DNA of 64,000 nt from Pseudodesulfovibrio nedwellii (GCF_027923765.1 NZ_AP026709.1:3213501-3277500); one strand, 5' to 3'; counted from the stretch's first letter, positions 43,870 to 55,231 are shown. Numbers and translations are program-made. The notes: generated from the letters alone by a model not told the origin.

Positions 43870-44781
43870 ATGGAAATTATTAAATATTGCAAAGCATTAT
43901 CTGACGACACTCGGGCGCGGCTGGTCAACGTTCTTTTAGAATATGAATTGAATGTTGGTGAAATCGTGCAGGTTATGGAGATGGGACAGTCCCGGATTTC
44001 CCGGCATCTTAAAATTTTGTCTGAGTCTGGCTTGGTGGACGTACGCCGTGATGGACTTTGGGCTTTTTACAGAGCCAGTGAAGAAGGTCAGGGGCGTATG
44101 TTTCTTGACGGTATCAGTCTCTTGATGGCTGAAGAATCCGACTTGCAGCGTGATCAAAATCGAGCTGACAAAGTTATTCGTGAGCGGACGGCCGCTACTC
44201 GTCAGTTCTTCGACGACATCGCTTCTGATTGGGACCGTATGACAGCCGAAGTCCTTGGCGACCTCAATTTGGGCAAGGAGATTCAGGCTCGATTGCCTCA
44301 GTGTTCCTGTGCAGCCGATATTGGCTGTGGACCGGGGGATATGCTCGAAATTTTGTCCAGAACATCGGATTCTGTTATCGGTGTTGATAACTCGCCCAAG
44401 ATGTTGGAACTGGCTGAGGAACGGTTTTCGGAAGACGCGTCCATGTCCTTGCGTATTGGTGAGATGACCCATCTGCCTTTGCGTGATTGGGAAGCGGACT
44501 GTACTGTTGTATCTCTGGTGTTGCACCATTTGGCGCGGCCCATTGATGCTCTCAAGGAAGCCGGACGGGTTCTCAAGATTGGTGGACGACTGATCATTGC
44601 CGAATTTGATCAGCATGAGAATGAACTCATGCGGAGCGAATACGGCGATCGTCGACTCGGTATCCCCCGTGAGAAGATGGTCGGTTGGTTGGAAAAGGCG
44701 CGGTTTGACGTGAAATCCGTCACTGAATTTGAAGTTAATATGGGACTCGTGGTTGTACTCTACGAGGCCGAGAAAAAATAA
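43870..44781 (+). CDS. sahR: SahR: ArsR-type regulator fused to a SAM-dependent methyltransferase domain
   Basis: 303 aa. N-terminal winged helix at about 1-90 (VMEMGQSRISRHLKILSESG), then a class I methyltransferase fold at about 105-290 (AADIGCGPGDMLEIL, VIGVDNSPKMLELA). In Desulfovibrionales this ArsR-methyltransferase fusion is SahR, which binds S-adenosylhomocysteine and controls methionine cycle genes. Here it is followed 27 bp later by ahcY, and a matching palindrome precedes it. Confidence 0.88.
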   Translation: MEIIKYCKALSDDTRARLVNVLLEYELNVGEIVQVMEMGQSRISRHLKILSESGLVDVRRDGLWAFYRASEEGQGRMFLDGISLLMAEESDLQRDQNRADKVIRERTAATRQFFDDIASDWDRMTAEVLGDLNLGKEIQARLPQCSCAADIGCGPGDMLEILSRTSDSVIGVDNSPKMLELAEERFSEDASMSLRIGEMTHLPLRDWEADCTVVSLVLHHLARPIDALKEAGRVLKIGGRLIIAEFDQHENELMRSEYGDRRLGIPREKMVGWLEKARFDVKSVTEFEVNMGLVVVLYEAEKK

Positions 44782-44808
44782 AAATCAACACTCTATTTGG
44801 AGGAAGTA

Positions 44809-46239
44809 ATGTCCAAGAACGTTATGCCCGTTGACCCGAAGTGCGAGAACAAGGTCGCTGACCTGTCTCTGGCCGAATGGGGTCTCATGGAAATGCAGTT
44901 GTCCGAGCGTGAAATGCCCGGCCTGATGGCTCTTATCAATAAATATGGTGAGGAAAAGCCACTTAAGGGTCTTAAGATCATGGGTTCTTTGCACATGACC
45001 ATCCAGACTGCAATGCTCATCAAATGCCTGTACGAACTGGGTGCCGACTTGCGTTGGGCATCTTGCAATATTTTTTCTACTCAGGACAACGCTGCCGCAG
45101 CCATTGCCGAGTCCGGTATGGCCAAGGTTTTCGCATGGAAGGGCGAGACTCTTGAAGAGTTTTGGTGGTGCACCGAGCAGGCCCTGACTTGGCCTGATGG
45201 TTCCGGTCCTGATCTTATCGTTGATGACGGTGGTGACGCGACTTTGCTCGTCCATCAGGGCGTGAAGTGCGAAAAAGATCCCAGCCTGTTCGACAAGAAA
45301 TACGATGTTCAGGAATTTCAGATTGTCATGAATCGTTTGCAGGCATCCTGCGCTGCTGATCCGCAGAAGTGGACCAAAATCGCCAAGGTTATCCGAGGCG
45401 TGTCCGAGGAGACCACGACCGGCGTGCACCGTCTCTACGAGATGCAGCGCAACGGCGAGCTGCTCTTCCCGGCCATCAACGTTAACGACTCCGTGACCAA
45501 GTCCAAGTTCGACAACCTCTACGGTTGCCGCGAGTCTTTAGCTGACGGTATCAAGCGTGCTACCGATGTCATGATCGCGGGTAAGGTTGTGGTTGTTATC
45601 GGTTACGGCGATGTTGGTAAGGGCTGCGCTCAGTCCATGCGCGGTTTCGGTGCTCGTGTGCTCGTCACCGAGATTGATCCTATTTGTGCACTTCAGGCTG
45701 CCATGGAAGGTTTTGAAGTCACCACTATGGATGACGCGGCCTCCCGTGGTGATGTCTTTGTCACCTGCACAGGCAACTATCATGTTGTCACTGGTGCTCA
45801 CATGGACGCCATGAAGGACGAGGCAATTCTTTGCAACATCGGTCATTTTGATTCTGAGATCGAAATGTTGCACCTTGAGGGGAACCCCGAGTGCATCAAG
45901 AAAGAAGTCAAGCCGCAGGTCGACAAGTGGACCCTGCCTTCCGGCAAGTCACTCATCGTTCTGGCCGAAGGTCGTTTGGTCAACCTTGGTTGCGCTACAG
46001 GTCACCCCAGCTTCGTGATGTCCAACTCCTTCACCAACCAGGTGTTGGCACAGCTTGATCTGGCCAAGAATGAATACGATCCCAAGGTGATGATCCTGCC
46101 CAAGAAGTTGGACGAAGAGGTTGCTCGCCTGCACCTCGAACGCCTTGGTGTGAAGCTTGAAAAGCTGTCCAAGGAACAGGCCGATTACATCGGTGTGGAA
46201 GTGGAAGGCCCGTTCAAGCCGGATCACTACCGCTACTAG
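44809..46239 (+). CDS. ahcY: Adenosylhomocysteinase (S-adenosylhomocysteine hydrolase)
   Basis: 476 aa from the ATG at 44809 with GGAGGAAGT in front. It hydrolyses SAH to adenosine and homocysteine with bound NAD, clearing the product of methyl transfer. Features: [36 protein letters not shown]-binding [17 protein letters not shown], and the C-terminal KPDHYRY. Slightly longer than E. coli-lacking families, normal for bacterial AhcY. It is co-transcribed with sahR. Confidence 0.96.
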   Translation: MSKNVMPVDPKCENKVADLSLAEWGLMEMQLSEREMPGLMALINKYGEEKPLKGLKIMGSLHMTIQTAMLIKCLYELGADLRWASCNIFSTQDNAAAAIAESGMAKVFAWKGETLEEFWWCTEQALTWPDGSGPDLIVDDGGDATLLVHQGVKCEKDPSLFDKKYDVQEFQIVMNRLQASCAADPQKWTKIAKVIRGVSEETTTGVHRLYEMQRNGELLFPAINVNDSVTKSKFDNLYGCRESLADGIKRATDVMIAGKVVVVIGYGDVGKGCAQSMRGFGARVLVTEIDPICALQAAMEGFEVTTMDDAASRGDVFVTCTGNYHVVTGAHMDAMKDEAILCNIGHFDSEIEMLHLEGNPECIKKEVKPQVDKWTLPSGKSLIVLAEGRLVNLGCATGHPSFVMSNSFTNQVLAQLDLAKNEYDPKVMILPKKLDEEVARLHLERLGVKLEKLSKEQADYIGVEVEGPFKPDHYRY

Positions 46240-46264
46240 TTTCGACAGATATAATGAATATGAA

Positions 46265-46291
46265 GGGGAGCCATTTGGCTCCTCTTTTTTT
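46265..46291 (+). terminator. Terminator of the sahR-ahcY operon
   Basis: GGAGCC-ATTT-GGCTCC followed by TCTTTTTTT. Confidence 0.85.
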
Positions 46292-46316
46292 GTGGCATGT
46301 GGGCGAAAAAGGATGG

Positions 46317-47099
46317 CTACCGGTATTTGTCTAGAATCGCCTGAAGTCTTCCGTCTTTTTGCATGGTTTTAAGAGTCTTGTTGAACTCTTTGATGAAGGG
46401 TTGCCAGTGTCCTTTTCTGGTGAAGGCGAAACGATAGCTGGCGCTGTCACACGGTGTGTCGTCAAGGATGAAACGGTTAGGGTTGAGTTCTGGCTTGTTA
46501 CGCATCAACCATTGTGTCTCAACTCGATTGACCAGAGCCGCATCTGCCCGGCCAAGGGTAAGAAGTTCCAGCATGGCGTAGGGAGAAGTGACATCTATTC
46601 GTTCAATTTTATTCGGACCGAAGTGTGGTTCGAATACTGGATAGATGAACCCTTTTATTGTGGCTATTGATTTGCCATAGAGCTTTTGGGGCGAAGAATA
46701 TTCCAGTGGTTTGTCGGTTGGATAAAGGAGTACGTCTTCGCTTTGCATGAAAGGTTCGGTCCACAGGAAGTCCTCTGCATTTGGCACCCATTCAATCGCC
46801 TTGGCATGAACATCAACTGAGCCGTTTTCAAGCATCATCCATCCCCGTTGGTTGGGAAGGGGAATGGTCTTTACGGAGTGTCCGAGTGGTGCGGCGACAG
46901 CCCGTAAAATTTCAACGAATACGCCTCCGTCAGGATATTCCGGGTTATCCATCAGATAAGGTGGCCAGTCTGTGTCAGGAACAAACATTGTGATCGTTGT
47001 CTCAGCCGCTTCTACAGGAAAACAGGAAATATCAAATCCTGTTCCGATCCCAAAGGAGAGGGTGAGGACAAAAGCCAGTATGAGGAATCTACACTTCAT
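46317..47099 (-). CDS. Periplasmic family-3 solute-binding protein, orphan
   Basis: 260 aa. Signal MKCRFLILAFVLTLSFGIGT. SBP_bac_3 fold: DTDWPPYLMDNPEYPDGGVF, IPLPNQRGWMMLENGSVD and LGRADAALVNRVETQWLM. No transport permease nearby. It resembles the amino-acid-binding type but the ligand is unknown. Confidence 0.85.
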   Translation of the reverse strand: MKCRFLILAFVLTLSFGIGTGFDISCFPVEAAETTITMFVPDTDWPPYLMDNPEYPDGGVFVEILRAVAAPLGHSVKTIPLPNQRGWMMLENGSVDVHAKAIEWVPNAEDFLWTEPFMQSEDVLLYPTDKPLEYSSPQKLYGKSIATIKGFIYPVFEPHFGPNKIERIDVTSPYAMLELLTLGRADAALVNRVETQWLMRNKPELNPNRFILDDTPCDSASYRFAFTRKGHWQPFIKEFNKTLKTMQKDGRLQAILDKYR

Positions 47100-47223
47100 A
47101 AGAATGTATTATAGTAACAGAGCCCATTTTACAAAGGAATACATGGCAATGTATTTTAATAATGGGTGGTTTTGTATGAAATTTCGCGCAAACAGGTGTG
47201 TTTTTTGTGCAGGACTGGCTGCT

Positions 47224-48195
47224 ATGAGTTGTGTTATGAGTCCTCGCATGCGCTATCTTATTTTTCTTTCGATATTTTTTGTTTTGTTTGCGGTGTCCAC
47301 TCCTGTTTTTGCATTGGAGGTCGAAGTTTCGGTCTCCAGTTTTAAGGTGGATCATGCGTTTTCATATGCTCCCGGTAATCTTCTGGACGGAGATCCCTCG
47401 ACGGCCTGGGTTGGCGGAAGTATCAGTTCCGGGACTGGCCAGTGGATGGACTTTGCGTTTCCCGTACCGGTCAGGGTGACTCGGCTCGGTATCTTCAATG
47501 GTCATCAGGAAGAAGGGCGTTTCAAGGAATTTCGGCGTATTCGTTCCGGGCGTATTGTGTATCCCGATGGATCGGAAAGTCCGTTTTGGCTGCGAGATGA
47601 GGCTGGCAAACAGATTATCGAATGTCGATCCAAGCCGGTTAAATCCTTCAGGGTGATCGTGGATGAGGTATTTCCCAAGGGCGGAGCTGTTGGTAAGCAG
47701 AAATTGGCGGTTTCCGAGATCAAATTTTATTTGACCCTTATGGCGGTTCCTACAGAAGGAGTTTCTGGGGAGAGCGCAGAGAAAGTTCGAGTTCCGGTGT
47801 TGCCCCCAGCGGATTTGACCAACGAAGTTCCAGATGAAATCAAGGAATTACTTCGGACTTTTTATGTAATGCAGAGTTCTCTTGCCGACGACTATCACAC
47901 TTTGTTCGCACAGCATGTGCGTGATCGGTTTGATTTTCAGTTTGAGGTGTTTAAGCAGATACAGCGTCAGCGTGGGACCTATAAGATTTTACGCACCGCA
48001 CAGGTGGATCCGGCAGGATTGCGTTTTGATTTGGTCTATTTACAAGAAGATGTGGCCGAGGTTCGTGTATTTGGAACCTATCGGGTACAAGTGGCTGATT
48101 TGGATCAGAACCTGGAAGAGGATTCCGTGTTTGCCCTGATGAAAGGGAACGACGGGTGGAAGATCCTCGAGTTGGACGGACAAAAAGATTTTTAA
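47224..48195 (+). CDS. Exported protein with discoidin-like (NADase-type) glycan-binding domain
   Basis: 323 aa from an ATG at 47224 with AGGA nine bases before; 47236, 47248 and 47176 are alternatives. A signal peptide (RYLIFLSIFFVLFAVSTPVF) precedes a beta-rich domain at about 45-185: APGNLLDGDPSTAWVGGS and VRVTRLGIFNGHQ, typical of discoidin/NADase-type glycan-binding domains. The C-terminal part (DLTNEVPDEIKELLRTFYVM onward) is helical then beta-rich and not recognised. Confidence 0.7.
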   Translation: MSCVMSPRMRYLIFLSIFFVLFAVSTPVFALEVEVSVSSFKVDHAFSYAPGNLLDGDPSTAWVGGSISSGTGQWMDFAFPVPVRVTRLGIFNGHQEEGRFKEFRRIRSGRIVYPDGSESPFWLRDEAGKQIIECRSKPVKSFRVIVDEVFPKGGAVGKQKLAVSEIKFYLTLMAVPTEGVSGESAEKVRVPVLPPADLTNEVPDEIKELLRTFYVMQSSLADDYHTLFAQHVRDRFDFQFEVFKQIQRQRGTYKILRTAQVDPAGLRFDLVYLQEDVAEVRVFGTYRVQVADLDQNLEEDSVFALMKGNDGWKILELDGQKDF

Positions 48196-48218
48196 TCAGT
48201 AATATTGATGGCAACTGC

Positions 48219-49472
48219 TTAAATAATCCACACGTCAATCAGTTCTCCGTGGTACAATCCTTCGGAGTCTGCTGGAATAGCGGCCAACCCTTGAGCTTGG
48301 ACAATGGTTCGGAGCAGACCTGATTTGCCGAGGACCGGATGGGCCAGAGGCAGTTGTCCGTCCCGTTCTTCCAGTTTGATACGGATGTAATCTTCCCGTC
48401 CCGGTTTGGATGCCACATTTCGAGCCAGTTCGGCCTTGCGTTTTGTACGGTTCATTGCCGTGAATCCCTTGTCATCACCTTGGAGATGACGAATGAGCGG
48501 CAAGATCAATACGTGCATGACTACCAGGGCGGATGTCACTTGTCCCGGCAGGCCTAAGACTGGCTTATCTGCTACGCGTCCCAAAATGGTCGGTTTGCCC
48601 GGACTAAGGGCCACGCCATGTGCCAGGATTTCGGCGTTTTTCATGGATTCGATGGCTTGCACCGTCAGGTCGCGGACGCCGATGGAGCTGCCGCCGGACA
48701 ACAAAACCATATCATTGTCTTCGATGGCCTTTTTTAAGGCACGACTCAAGCTTTCAAGATCATCTTTGATGATGCCGTAGCGAGTCGGCTTGCCGTTGGC
48801 CTGTTTCACCAGTGCGGCAATAGTGAGGGAGTTGACGTCTCGGACCTGTCCCGGTTTCGGAATTTCTTCGATTTCGATGAGTTCGTCGCCAGTGGACAAT
48901 ATACCCACACGGGGACGGCGGCACAGAGAAATTTCTTCAAATCCCAAGGCTGCGGCAAGGCCAATCTCCTGTGGACGAATGATAGTGCCTGCGGCTAGAG
49001 CGACCGCTCCATTTTTAGCGTCTTCACCCCGTTGCATGACGTTTTCGCCGGGGGCCGCGCTTTTGCGGATTTCAATGGTGCCCATGTCAGTATTGGCTTC
49101 CATGGTTTGGGTGTGTTCCACCATGACCACGCTGTCCGCGCCGTTTGGGAGTACGCCACCTGTGGCAATTCGAGCACATTCGCCGGGATTCAGTTCAATC
49201 TCGGGCATTTTGTCGATGGGCAGGGCTGCCACACATTCCAGATAACCGGGGTTGGATTCCGTGGCTCCGAATATGTCCCGTGCATTGACGGCGAACCCGT
49301 CCATGCAGGACCGGTCGAGCAGAGGCCAGTCGTGTTTGGCAATGATGTCGTCAGCCAGAACGCGGCCGGAAGCACGTGTCAGGCTTTTGGTCTCTGGTGC
49401 GAGCGGAGAAAATCCTTTGAGCAGGCCGACAAATTCTTCTCGGCTGATAATAGTGAAGAAACCGTGGTTCAT
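48219..49472 (-). CDS. moeA: Molybdopterin molybdenumtransferase MoeA
   Basis: 417 aa from ATG 49472. It inserts molybdate into adenylated molybdopterin. MoeA signatures: DRSCMDGFAVNARDIFGATE, VLPNGADSVVMVEHTQ, RPRVGILSTGDELIEIEEIP, VLLSGGSSIGVRDLTV and VLGLPGQVTSALVVMHVLIL. It is 7 bp after argB, so the two are co-transcribed, although their pathways differ. With moaE, moaA and the MOT1-like gene it shows molybdenum or tungsten cofactor use. Confidence 0.95.
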   Translation of the reverse strand: MNHGFFTIISREEFVGLLKGFSPLAPETKSLTRASGRVLADDIIAKHDWPLLDRSCMDGFAVNARDIFGATESNPGYLECVAALPIDKMPEIELNPGECARIATGGVLPNGADSVVMVEHTQTMEANTDMGTIEIRKSAAPGENVMQRGEDAKNGAVALAAGTIIRPQEIGLAAALGFEEISLCRRPRVGILSTGDELIEIEEIPKPGQVRDVNSLTIAALVKQANGKPTRYGIIKDDLESLSRALKKAIEDNDMVLLSGGSSIGVRDLTVQAIESMKNAEILAHGVALSPGKPTILGRVADKPVLGLPGQVTSALVVMHVLILPLIRHLQGDDKGFTAMNRTKRKAELARNVASKPGREDYIRIKLEERDGQLPLAHPVLGKSGLLRTIVQAQGLAAIPADSEGLYHGELIDVWII

Positions 49473-49479
49473 GAATATC

Positions 49480-50469
<990 letters not shown>

Positions 50470-50527
50470 TCATTGTGTCGAATCTGTAAATTCCTCATAC
50501 CATATGAAAAATAAGCAGGATAATACC

Positions 50528-51721
50528 ATGAAAATCAGCTTCAACAGAATGGAATGGGCCGGTTCGGTGGGGGATTTGGGGACATTATTGCCTCTGGCTT
50601 TTGGTATGATTATGATCAATGGTCTGTCTGCTACAGGCCTTTTTTTGACTGTGGGACTTATGTACGTCGTGGTCGGTTCCTATTATCGGGTGCCTATAGC
50701 CGTACAGCCCATGAAGGTTATTTCTGCCTATGGTATCGCGTTGGCCCTGACCCCTGGCGTGATTACTGCTTCCGGCATGCTGCTGGCCGCGCTCCTGCTT
50801 ATTCTCGGTGCGACTGGGTTGGTCAAAGTTGTTGCCAAAATCGTTCCCAAGTCCGTTATTCGTGGTGTTCAGCTTTCAACAGGTGTGTTGCTTTTATCCA
50901 AAGGCGCATCTCTGGTTGTCGGGTCCAATTCATTTCAGACCATGCGTGGAGCTGTCGAACCGTTCATGACCATTCAAAGCCTCGGTCCGGTACCTATGTC
51001 GGTGGTGTCGGGAGTGATTTTTGGAATCATCACACTCTTCTTGTTGCGGAGTCATCGGTATCCGGCCGGATTGGTAGTCGTTGTATGCGGGGCGATTTTT
51101 GGAGCCGCTTTTGGTGCATGGCGGGAGTTGACTTTGATCCAACCTGGCTTGCATTTCCCGGAGATATTGCCTTTCGGATTTCCTACGGGTGTGGATTTCT
51201 CGTATGCCTTGTTTGCTCTGGTTTTGCCCCAGATTCCCATGACTATGGGGAATGCGGTTATCGCCAATCGGGATTTGAGTTTCGAGTATTTCGGCGAAGA
51301 AAGCCGTCGGGTCACTGACCGCGCCCTGTGTATTTCGATGGGGTTATCAAATGTCTTTTCGGCTTTGGTTGGTGGTATGCCTGTTTGTCACGGAGCAGGG
51401 GGGCTGGCTGCTCATTATGCCTTTGGCGCACGGACACCCGGTTCGAATCTTATTATCGGCGGTTTTTTTGTGGCGTTAGCCGTGTTGCTTGGAACGGGTT
51501 CGGTCAACGTGCTTCATCTGCTTCCAATGGGAGTGCTTGGGGTGTTGTTGTTTTTTTCGGGGACGCAGCTTGCCTTGACCATACAGGACGTAGAAGCGCG
51601 GACTGATCTTTTTATTATTATCATTATGCTGGGGATTACATTGGCCGCTAATTTGGCTTGGGCTTTTGGGGTTGCCATTGCCTTGGAATATTTGCTTCGT
51701 AAAGGACGGATTACTGTATAG
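50528..51721 (+). CDS. MOT1-like molybdate/sulfate transporter
   Basis: 397 aa from ATG 50528 with AGGA eight bases before; an upstream ATG at 50504 is less well placed. About 10-11 membrane helices. MOT1 family signatures: WAGSVGDLGTLLPLAFG at the start, VPIAVQPMKVISAYGIA, PQIPMTMGNAVIANRDLS and GMPVCHGAGGLAAHYAFGAR. Plant MOT1 members carry molybdate at high affinity. The moeA gene is divergent, sharing the upstream region with argB, which supports molybdate. Confidence 0.85.
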   Translation: MKISFNRMEWAGSVGDLGTLLPLAFGMIMINGLSATGLFLTVGLMYVVVGSYYRVPIAVQPMKVISAYGIALALTPGVITASGMLLAALLLILGATGLVKVVAKIVPKSVIRGVQLSTGVLLLSKGASLVVGSNSFQTMRGAVEPFMTIQSLGPVPMSVVSGVIFGIITLFLLRSHRYPAGLVVVVCGAIFGAAFGAWRELTLIQPGLHFPEILPFGFPTGVDFSYALFALVLPQIPMTMGNAVIANRDLSFEYFGEESRRVTDRALCISMGLSNVFSALVGGMPVCHGAGGLAAHYAFGARTPGSNLIIGGFFVALAVLLGTGSVNVLHLLPMGVLGVLLFFSGTQLALTIQDVEARTDLFIIIIMLGITLAANLAWAFGVAIALEYLLRKGRITV

Positions 51722-51752
51722 ATGTTTGTTGAGGTGAGGGAAAAATAAGGAT

Positions 51753-51776
51753 GGCCGCTTAAAAGCGGCCTTTTTT
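51753..51776 (+). terminator. Terminator of the MOT1-like gene
   Basis: GGCCGCTT-AA-AAGCGGCC followed by TTTTTT; equivalent to the hairpin at 3905 at the front of repeat copy 1. Confidence 0.85.
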
Positions 51777-52295
51777 ATTGGAAGATGCGCCTTTGGCGAG
51801 AGTCATTGTTGGGTGCCGGGCGGGCTTCCTTTTTTGGCAGCGCCCAAAAAAGGAGCAAAAAAGGTCGCTTGCACTAGTTTGGCCGCCCTCATGGTAGGCG
51901 GCAAGAATCTGATCCAATCGAGTCGGCCCCACCCGATTAAAAGTATAGGTTCTGCCTCTCCCGTCACCTCTCAGTTTAAGGCAAAGCATTTGATTTTCTT
52001 ACAAGAGCCGCTTCCTTCGGTTGGTCAGTTTCTAAGCTGTCGATCAAGGGGTGAGCTCGGTCTTCGTCTGATTGGGAGGAGAAAATTGTCTTTGGAGGTA
52101 GAGCGGTGTTGGGGTGTTAAACACCCCAAGGCCTTTTATGGTGAGCGAAGAGGTTTAATCCAAAATGGATATTGCTACCGAAAACAAATTTACAGCAATG
52201 AAATGTAAAATCCAAAAGTTATGTATGGATAGCGAAGATCCTTATATCAAAAATGAACACCTACACCGGAAAAGTCCTTACAACGACGAGCAATT

Positions 52296-52407
52296 GATAG
52301 CGGGATTTAGAGCCTGTCCAACCCGGCGGAGCGTAGCCCGACTGAGTCTGTGTCACTGGCAATCGTGTCGGGCAGTGGAGCCGCGTACAGGCTCTTGGGT
52401 CGTTGTC
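52296..52407. repeat. Nested foldback inside repeat copy 2
   Basis: Outer arms 52296-52317 and 52387-52407. AGAGCCTGT/ACAGGCTCT is retained exactly and the outer part pairs by many G-U wobbles where copy 1 has G-C. The T-T mismatch next to AGAG is at the same place as in copy 1. GCCCGAC (52336-52342) and GTCGGGC (52367-52373) are kept; the apical hairpin is eroded. Confidence 0.7.
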
Positions 52408-52594
52408 AGGCGCACAATGAAAAAGGCGTTTTTCGTCTCGAAAAAAGCAGGTCGTTGTAAAAACGGAACACAAAGTAAGAAAAACGAATGAACTTTCACT
52501 GCGGATGCACGCATTCCATAAAGAAAGGAAATGTCCACACTTCACAAATAAAAGAAACTTGCACCCCAAAGCCCTCCGTGGCAGGCTCCCCTCC

Positions 52595-53023
52595 ATGTTG
52601 CGCATTACTGATAAAATAATCATCCCGTATGAAGAAATACGGTTTATCACGAGTCGAAGTTCCGGCCCGGGCGGCCAACACGTGAACACGACTGATACGC
52701 GGGTAACCCTACTTTTCAATGTGGATAAATCCTCAAGTTTGACCCAATTGCAGAAGGTGGCTGTTAAGGGCAAATTGCGTCGGCGAGTGGATAAACGTGG
52801 TGTTTTGCGTGTGACCAGCCAGAAGTTTCGCAGCCAGAAATCAAACAAGGATTCCGCTATCGAGCGGTTCATCGAATTGATGCAGTGGGCGGTCAAACCC
52901 GTGATTCCCCGCAGGAAAACAGCAGTTCCCAAGTCGTCCAAGCGGCGGAGGATGGAGCGGAAGCAACAAACCAGTCAGCGGAAAAAGCAAAGAAAAATGC
53001 CGAATTTGAACGGCGAATATTAA
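52595..53023 (+). CDS. ArfB-like peptidyl-tRNA hydrolase (class I release factor domain)
   Basis: 142 aa from ATG 52595 (MLRITDKIIIPYEEIRFITS). It carries the catalytic GGQ: SSGPGGQHVNTTDTRVTLLF, and a Lys/Arg-rich tail (KRRRMERKQQTSQRKKQRK) like that with which ArfB (YaeJ) enters the mRNA channel of stalled ribosomes. It is probably a ribosome-rescue factor. Length agrees with ArfB (about 140). The frame extends upstream into repeat copy 2, which is rejected as coding. Confidence 0.88.
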   Translation: MLRITDKIIIPYEEIRFITSRSSGPGGQHVNTTDTRVTLLFNVDKSSSLTQLQKVAVKGKLRRRVDKRGVLRVTSQKFRSQKSNKDSAIERFIELMQWAVKPVIPRRKTAVPKSSKRRRMERKQQTSQRKKQRKMPNLNGEY

Positions 53024-53030
53024 AAGCGGC

Positions 53031-54020
53031 CTATTTTGTCAGGGCCGCTTTCAAGTATGCTTTACCGAGTTCTGTATCTGTATAGGCCTCGGCCAGATGC
53101 AGGTAGAGCAGTTTGAGATATTTGGCGTGGATGTGTCCGGCTTCCTTGAGTCGAGTCTGGACCGTTCCAATCGGGATGGAATCCAGAGCATCCATGAGCG
53201 TTTTGAATCGGTGCGTAGGGCGATGCTTGGCATTTATTTCATCCAGTCCGGCCTTGGCTATGGCCTTTCTACGTGCATCATTATCCAATAATTCACAGAC
53301 CGTTTGAATGAGTTGATCCATGTCATCAGCCGGATAGGTCACGAGATGCTTACCGTTTGTGAACAGGAGTGATTGTCCGTGTCCGACTTCCGGTGTGACC
53401 AGGCAGGATCCTGTGGCCAACGCCTCAAACACACGAAAATTCAGATCGCCATGTTCGGCGATGTTTAAGACGACCTTGGCGCGTGGAAAGAGTTCTCCAA
53501 ATGTTCCTTGCCGGACTTCGAGATTGGGAAAGCGTGCCTTGAGTTCTTTGAGGAATTCATACCGAGCCGGTGTTGTCTCCTTGTTCACATTACCCGCAAA
53601 CAGTAGGTCCCAGTCTTTTTTTGGCGGCTGAGTCGGTGGGTGTTCTTCTCGTATGGGATATGGCGGCAGCCAGAGAACCTGCTCGTCGGTCAGCCGTTGG
53701 CGGAAACGGGGCATGTGATCGCGCAGGCTGACTATAGTCAGATCGAAGGCCTGCGCATACATGGGATACCAGGAATGGATGTGGGAATCGATGGCATAAA
53801 AAGCCGTCGGACACGGAAACTTTTCGATGCCGAGCAGGGGCGGTGGTACACTTCGATCTGCGTACAGTAGAATATCCGGTTCACCGTTGCAATGGTTGAG
53901 GATTGTGTCCCAAGTCATGGTCGTGGGATCAGTGATGGGGATGTTGACGACATCCACACCCCGTTCTTCGGCATTATGGGGCCTGAAATAATATCCACCG
54001 ACCCAGGCTATGCGCTTCAC
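53031..54020 (-). CDS. CgeB-like glycosyltransferase
   Basis: 329 aa from a GTG at 54020 that overlaps the upstream stop as GTGA, so translation is coupled to the previous gene. GT-B-like features: [55 protein letters not shown], and the CgeB/spore maturation pattern [20 protein letters not shown] with the donor Glu. The acceptor is unknown. Confidence 0.82.
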   Translation of the reverse strand: MKRIAWVGGYYFRPHNAEERGVDVVNIPITDPTTMTWDTILNHCNGEPDILLYADRSVPPPLLGIEKFPCPTAFYAIDSHIHSWYPMYAQAFDLTIVSLRDHMPRFRQRLTDEQVLWLPPYPIREEHPPTQPPKKDWDLLFAGNVNKETTPARYEFLKELKARFPNLEVRQGTFGELFPRAKVVLNIAEHGDLNFRVFEALATGSCLVTPEVGHGQSLLFTNGKHLVTYPADDMDQLIQTVCELLDNDARRKAIAKAGLDEINAKHRPTHRFKTLMDALDSIPIGTVQTRLKEAGHIHAKYLKLLYLHLAEAYTDTELGKAYLKAALTK

Positions 54021-55231
54021 TTCCCACCCTCTTGGCGAACCATGTGCAATACTCTTCGCGGCCCGATACAGGACTGCTGTCGATGGGACGGTATATTCCG
54101 TTTCAGTTTGAATCCTTGACGGGTGCCTTCACCGATGATGATAGGTAACTGCGATTCTCCCACTTCAAGAATGCATTCGTTGCAGTGTCCGAACATGATC
54201 TTGGTGGTCAGCTCGAATTTTCCTGTCCGGTGCAAGACGTTCAAAGCGAGGATTATGTCGTATTTCTGGCTGAGTGGCGTGGTAATGTCGTAGACCATGA
54301 AATGGCAGTTCGATTTTTTAACCGAGGCCAGATAGTTGGACAGATCCACAGCGCCTTGATCCATATCTACGCCAATGCCTACCGCGCCCTCTTCCTCGGC
54401 TTTGAATGTGTAATAGCCATGCATGCAACCATAGTCGCACAGGCTCTTCCCGTTGAAGTCAACGTCAAGCTTGAGGATGTTTTGCCAAGCCAGTGGAGAC
54501 AGGGTGAAACCGGGAACAAGGGTGCGTCCATTGTACTCGATTGTCTGGTAAAAAGGGTTGAAGGATTCGGCTTCGGCAACCGTTTTGAAAACTTCGTAAT
54601 CTTCTTCGGGGATTCCGGGGTGGACAACATCCTGATTATCGATAGCCCATTGGGTGATGGCCTCGGAATCTTCTGTCTCGGAGAAAGAGGGGAGGACCGG
54701 CTCCAGCATGTCACAAAACACCTGTGTGGTATTTACGTTTGTATTACCGCCCTTGATTGCCTGCTTGGCCTGTCGGATTTTGCGGAGGAGAAAATGCTCC
54801 ATGCGGACTTCTCTGGATGGATTCAGATAGAAATTTTGAACAATGGTATATGGCGAATATATATCGTGCAGAGCATCTATGAATCCTTGGTGGATATGCG
54901 GGTGGCTCATACGACAGCCTTCAAGAACAATGTTTTGATACCGATGTTTTCTCAGGAGTTGGGCAAAGTGGTCCTTGAAATCTTGATAAGTGCCGGGCTG
55001 ACGAACCGTTTCAATATCCCCTCCATATTTGTTGGCGACCAGCGGCGTGATGGCATCCAGTCGTAACAAAGCGTAGCCGTGATTTTCGGCAAGGAGTTTG
55101 GCCGCATAACTTTTCCCGCCAGCTGGTGGTCCGGCGATGACGACGATCTTGGGGCTGAATTGGTAGTTCAATCCGTGGACAGCTTGATTGCTCTTGGTGG
55201 TATTCGAAGCAGGGCTATTTTGCTGTTTCAT
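54017..55231 (-). CDS. P-loop kinase and SAM methyltransferase fusion
   Basis: 404 aa. Residues about 27-190: P-loop [20 protein letters not shown], a zeta-toxin or shikimate-kinase-like fold with [20 protein letters not shown]. Residues about 230-400: methyltransferase core with [20 protein letters not shown] and [19 protein letters not shown], then [19 protein letters not shown]. It is the first of a pair with the glycosyltransferase (4-bp overlap). The order suggests phosphorylation and methylation of a sugar or glycan, but no substrate can be stated. Confidence 0.7.
   Translation of the reverse strand: MKQQNSPASNTTKSNQAVHGLNYQFSPKIVVIAGPPAGGKSYAAKLLAENHGYALLRLDAITPLVANKYGGDIETVRQPGTYQDFKDHFAQLLRKHRYQNIVLEGCRMSHPHIHQGFIDALHDIYSPYTIVQNFYLNPSREVRMEHFLLRKIRQAKQAIKGGNTNVNTTQVFCDMLEPVLPSFSETEDSEAITQWAIDNQDVVHPGIPEEDYEVFKTVAEAESFNPFYQTIEYNGRTLVPGFTLSPLAWQNILKLDVDFNGKSLCDYGCMHGYYTFKAEEEGAVGIGVDMDQGAVDLSNYLASVKKSNCHFMVYDITTPLSQKYDIILALNVLHRTGKFELTTKIMFGHCNECILEVGESQLPIIIGEGTRQGFKLKRNIPSHRQQSCIGPRRVLHMVRQEGGK

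Larger units (their letters stand above)
51743..52513. repeat. Long dispersed non-coding repeat, copy 2
   Basis: About 771 bp, same orientation as copy 1 at 3894-4630. It contains an extra segment around 52150-52240 absent from copy 1 and lacks part of the first hairpin. It starts at the terminator of the MOT1-like gene and ends 82 bp before the ArfB-like start. Minus-strand frames in it (51759-51989, 52261-52941) are not supported as genes. Confidence 0.85.

Noticed and set aside
51759-52941. Minus-strand and plus-strand frames within repeat copies (e.g. 3862-4116, 4377-4641, 51759-51989, 52261-52941) as small genes
   Set aside because: Similarity between copies is at nucleotide level, frames break between copies, and there are no ribosome sites or recognisable domains.
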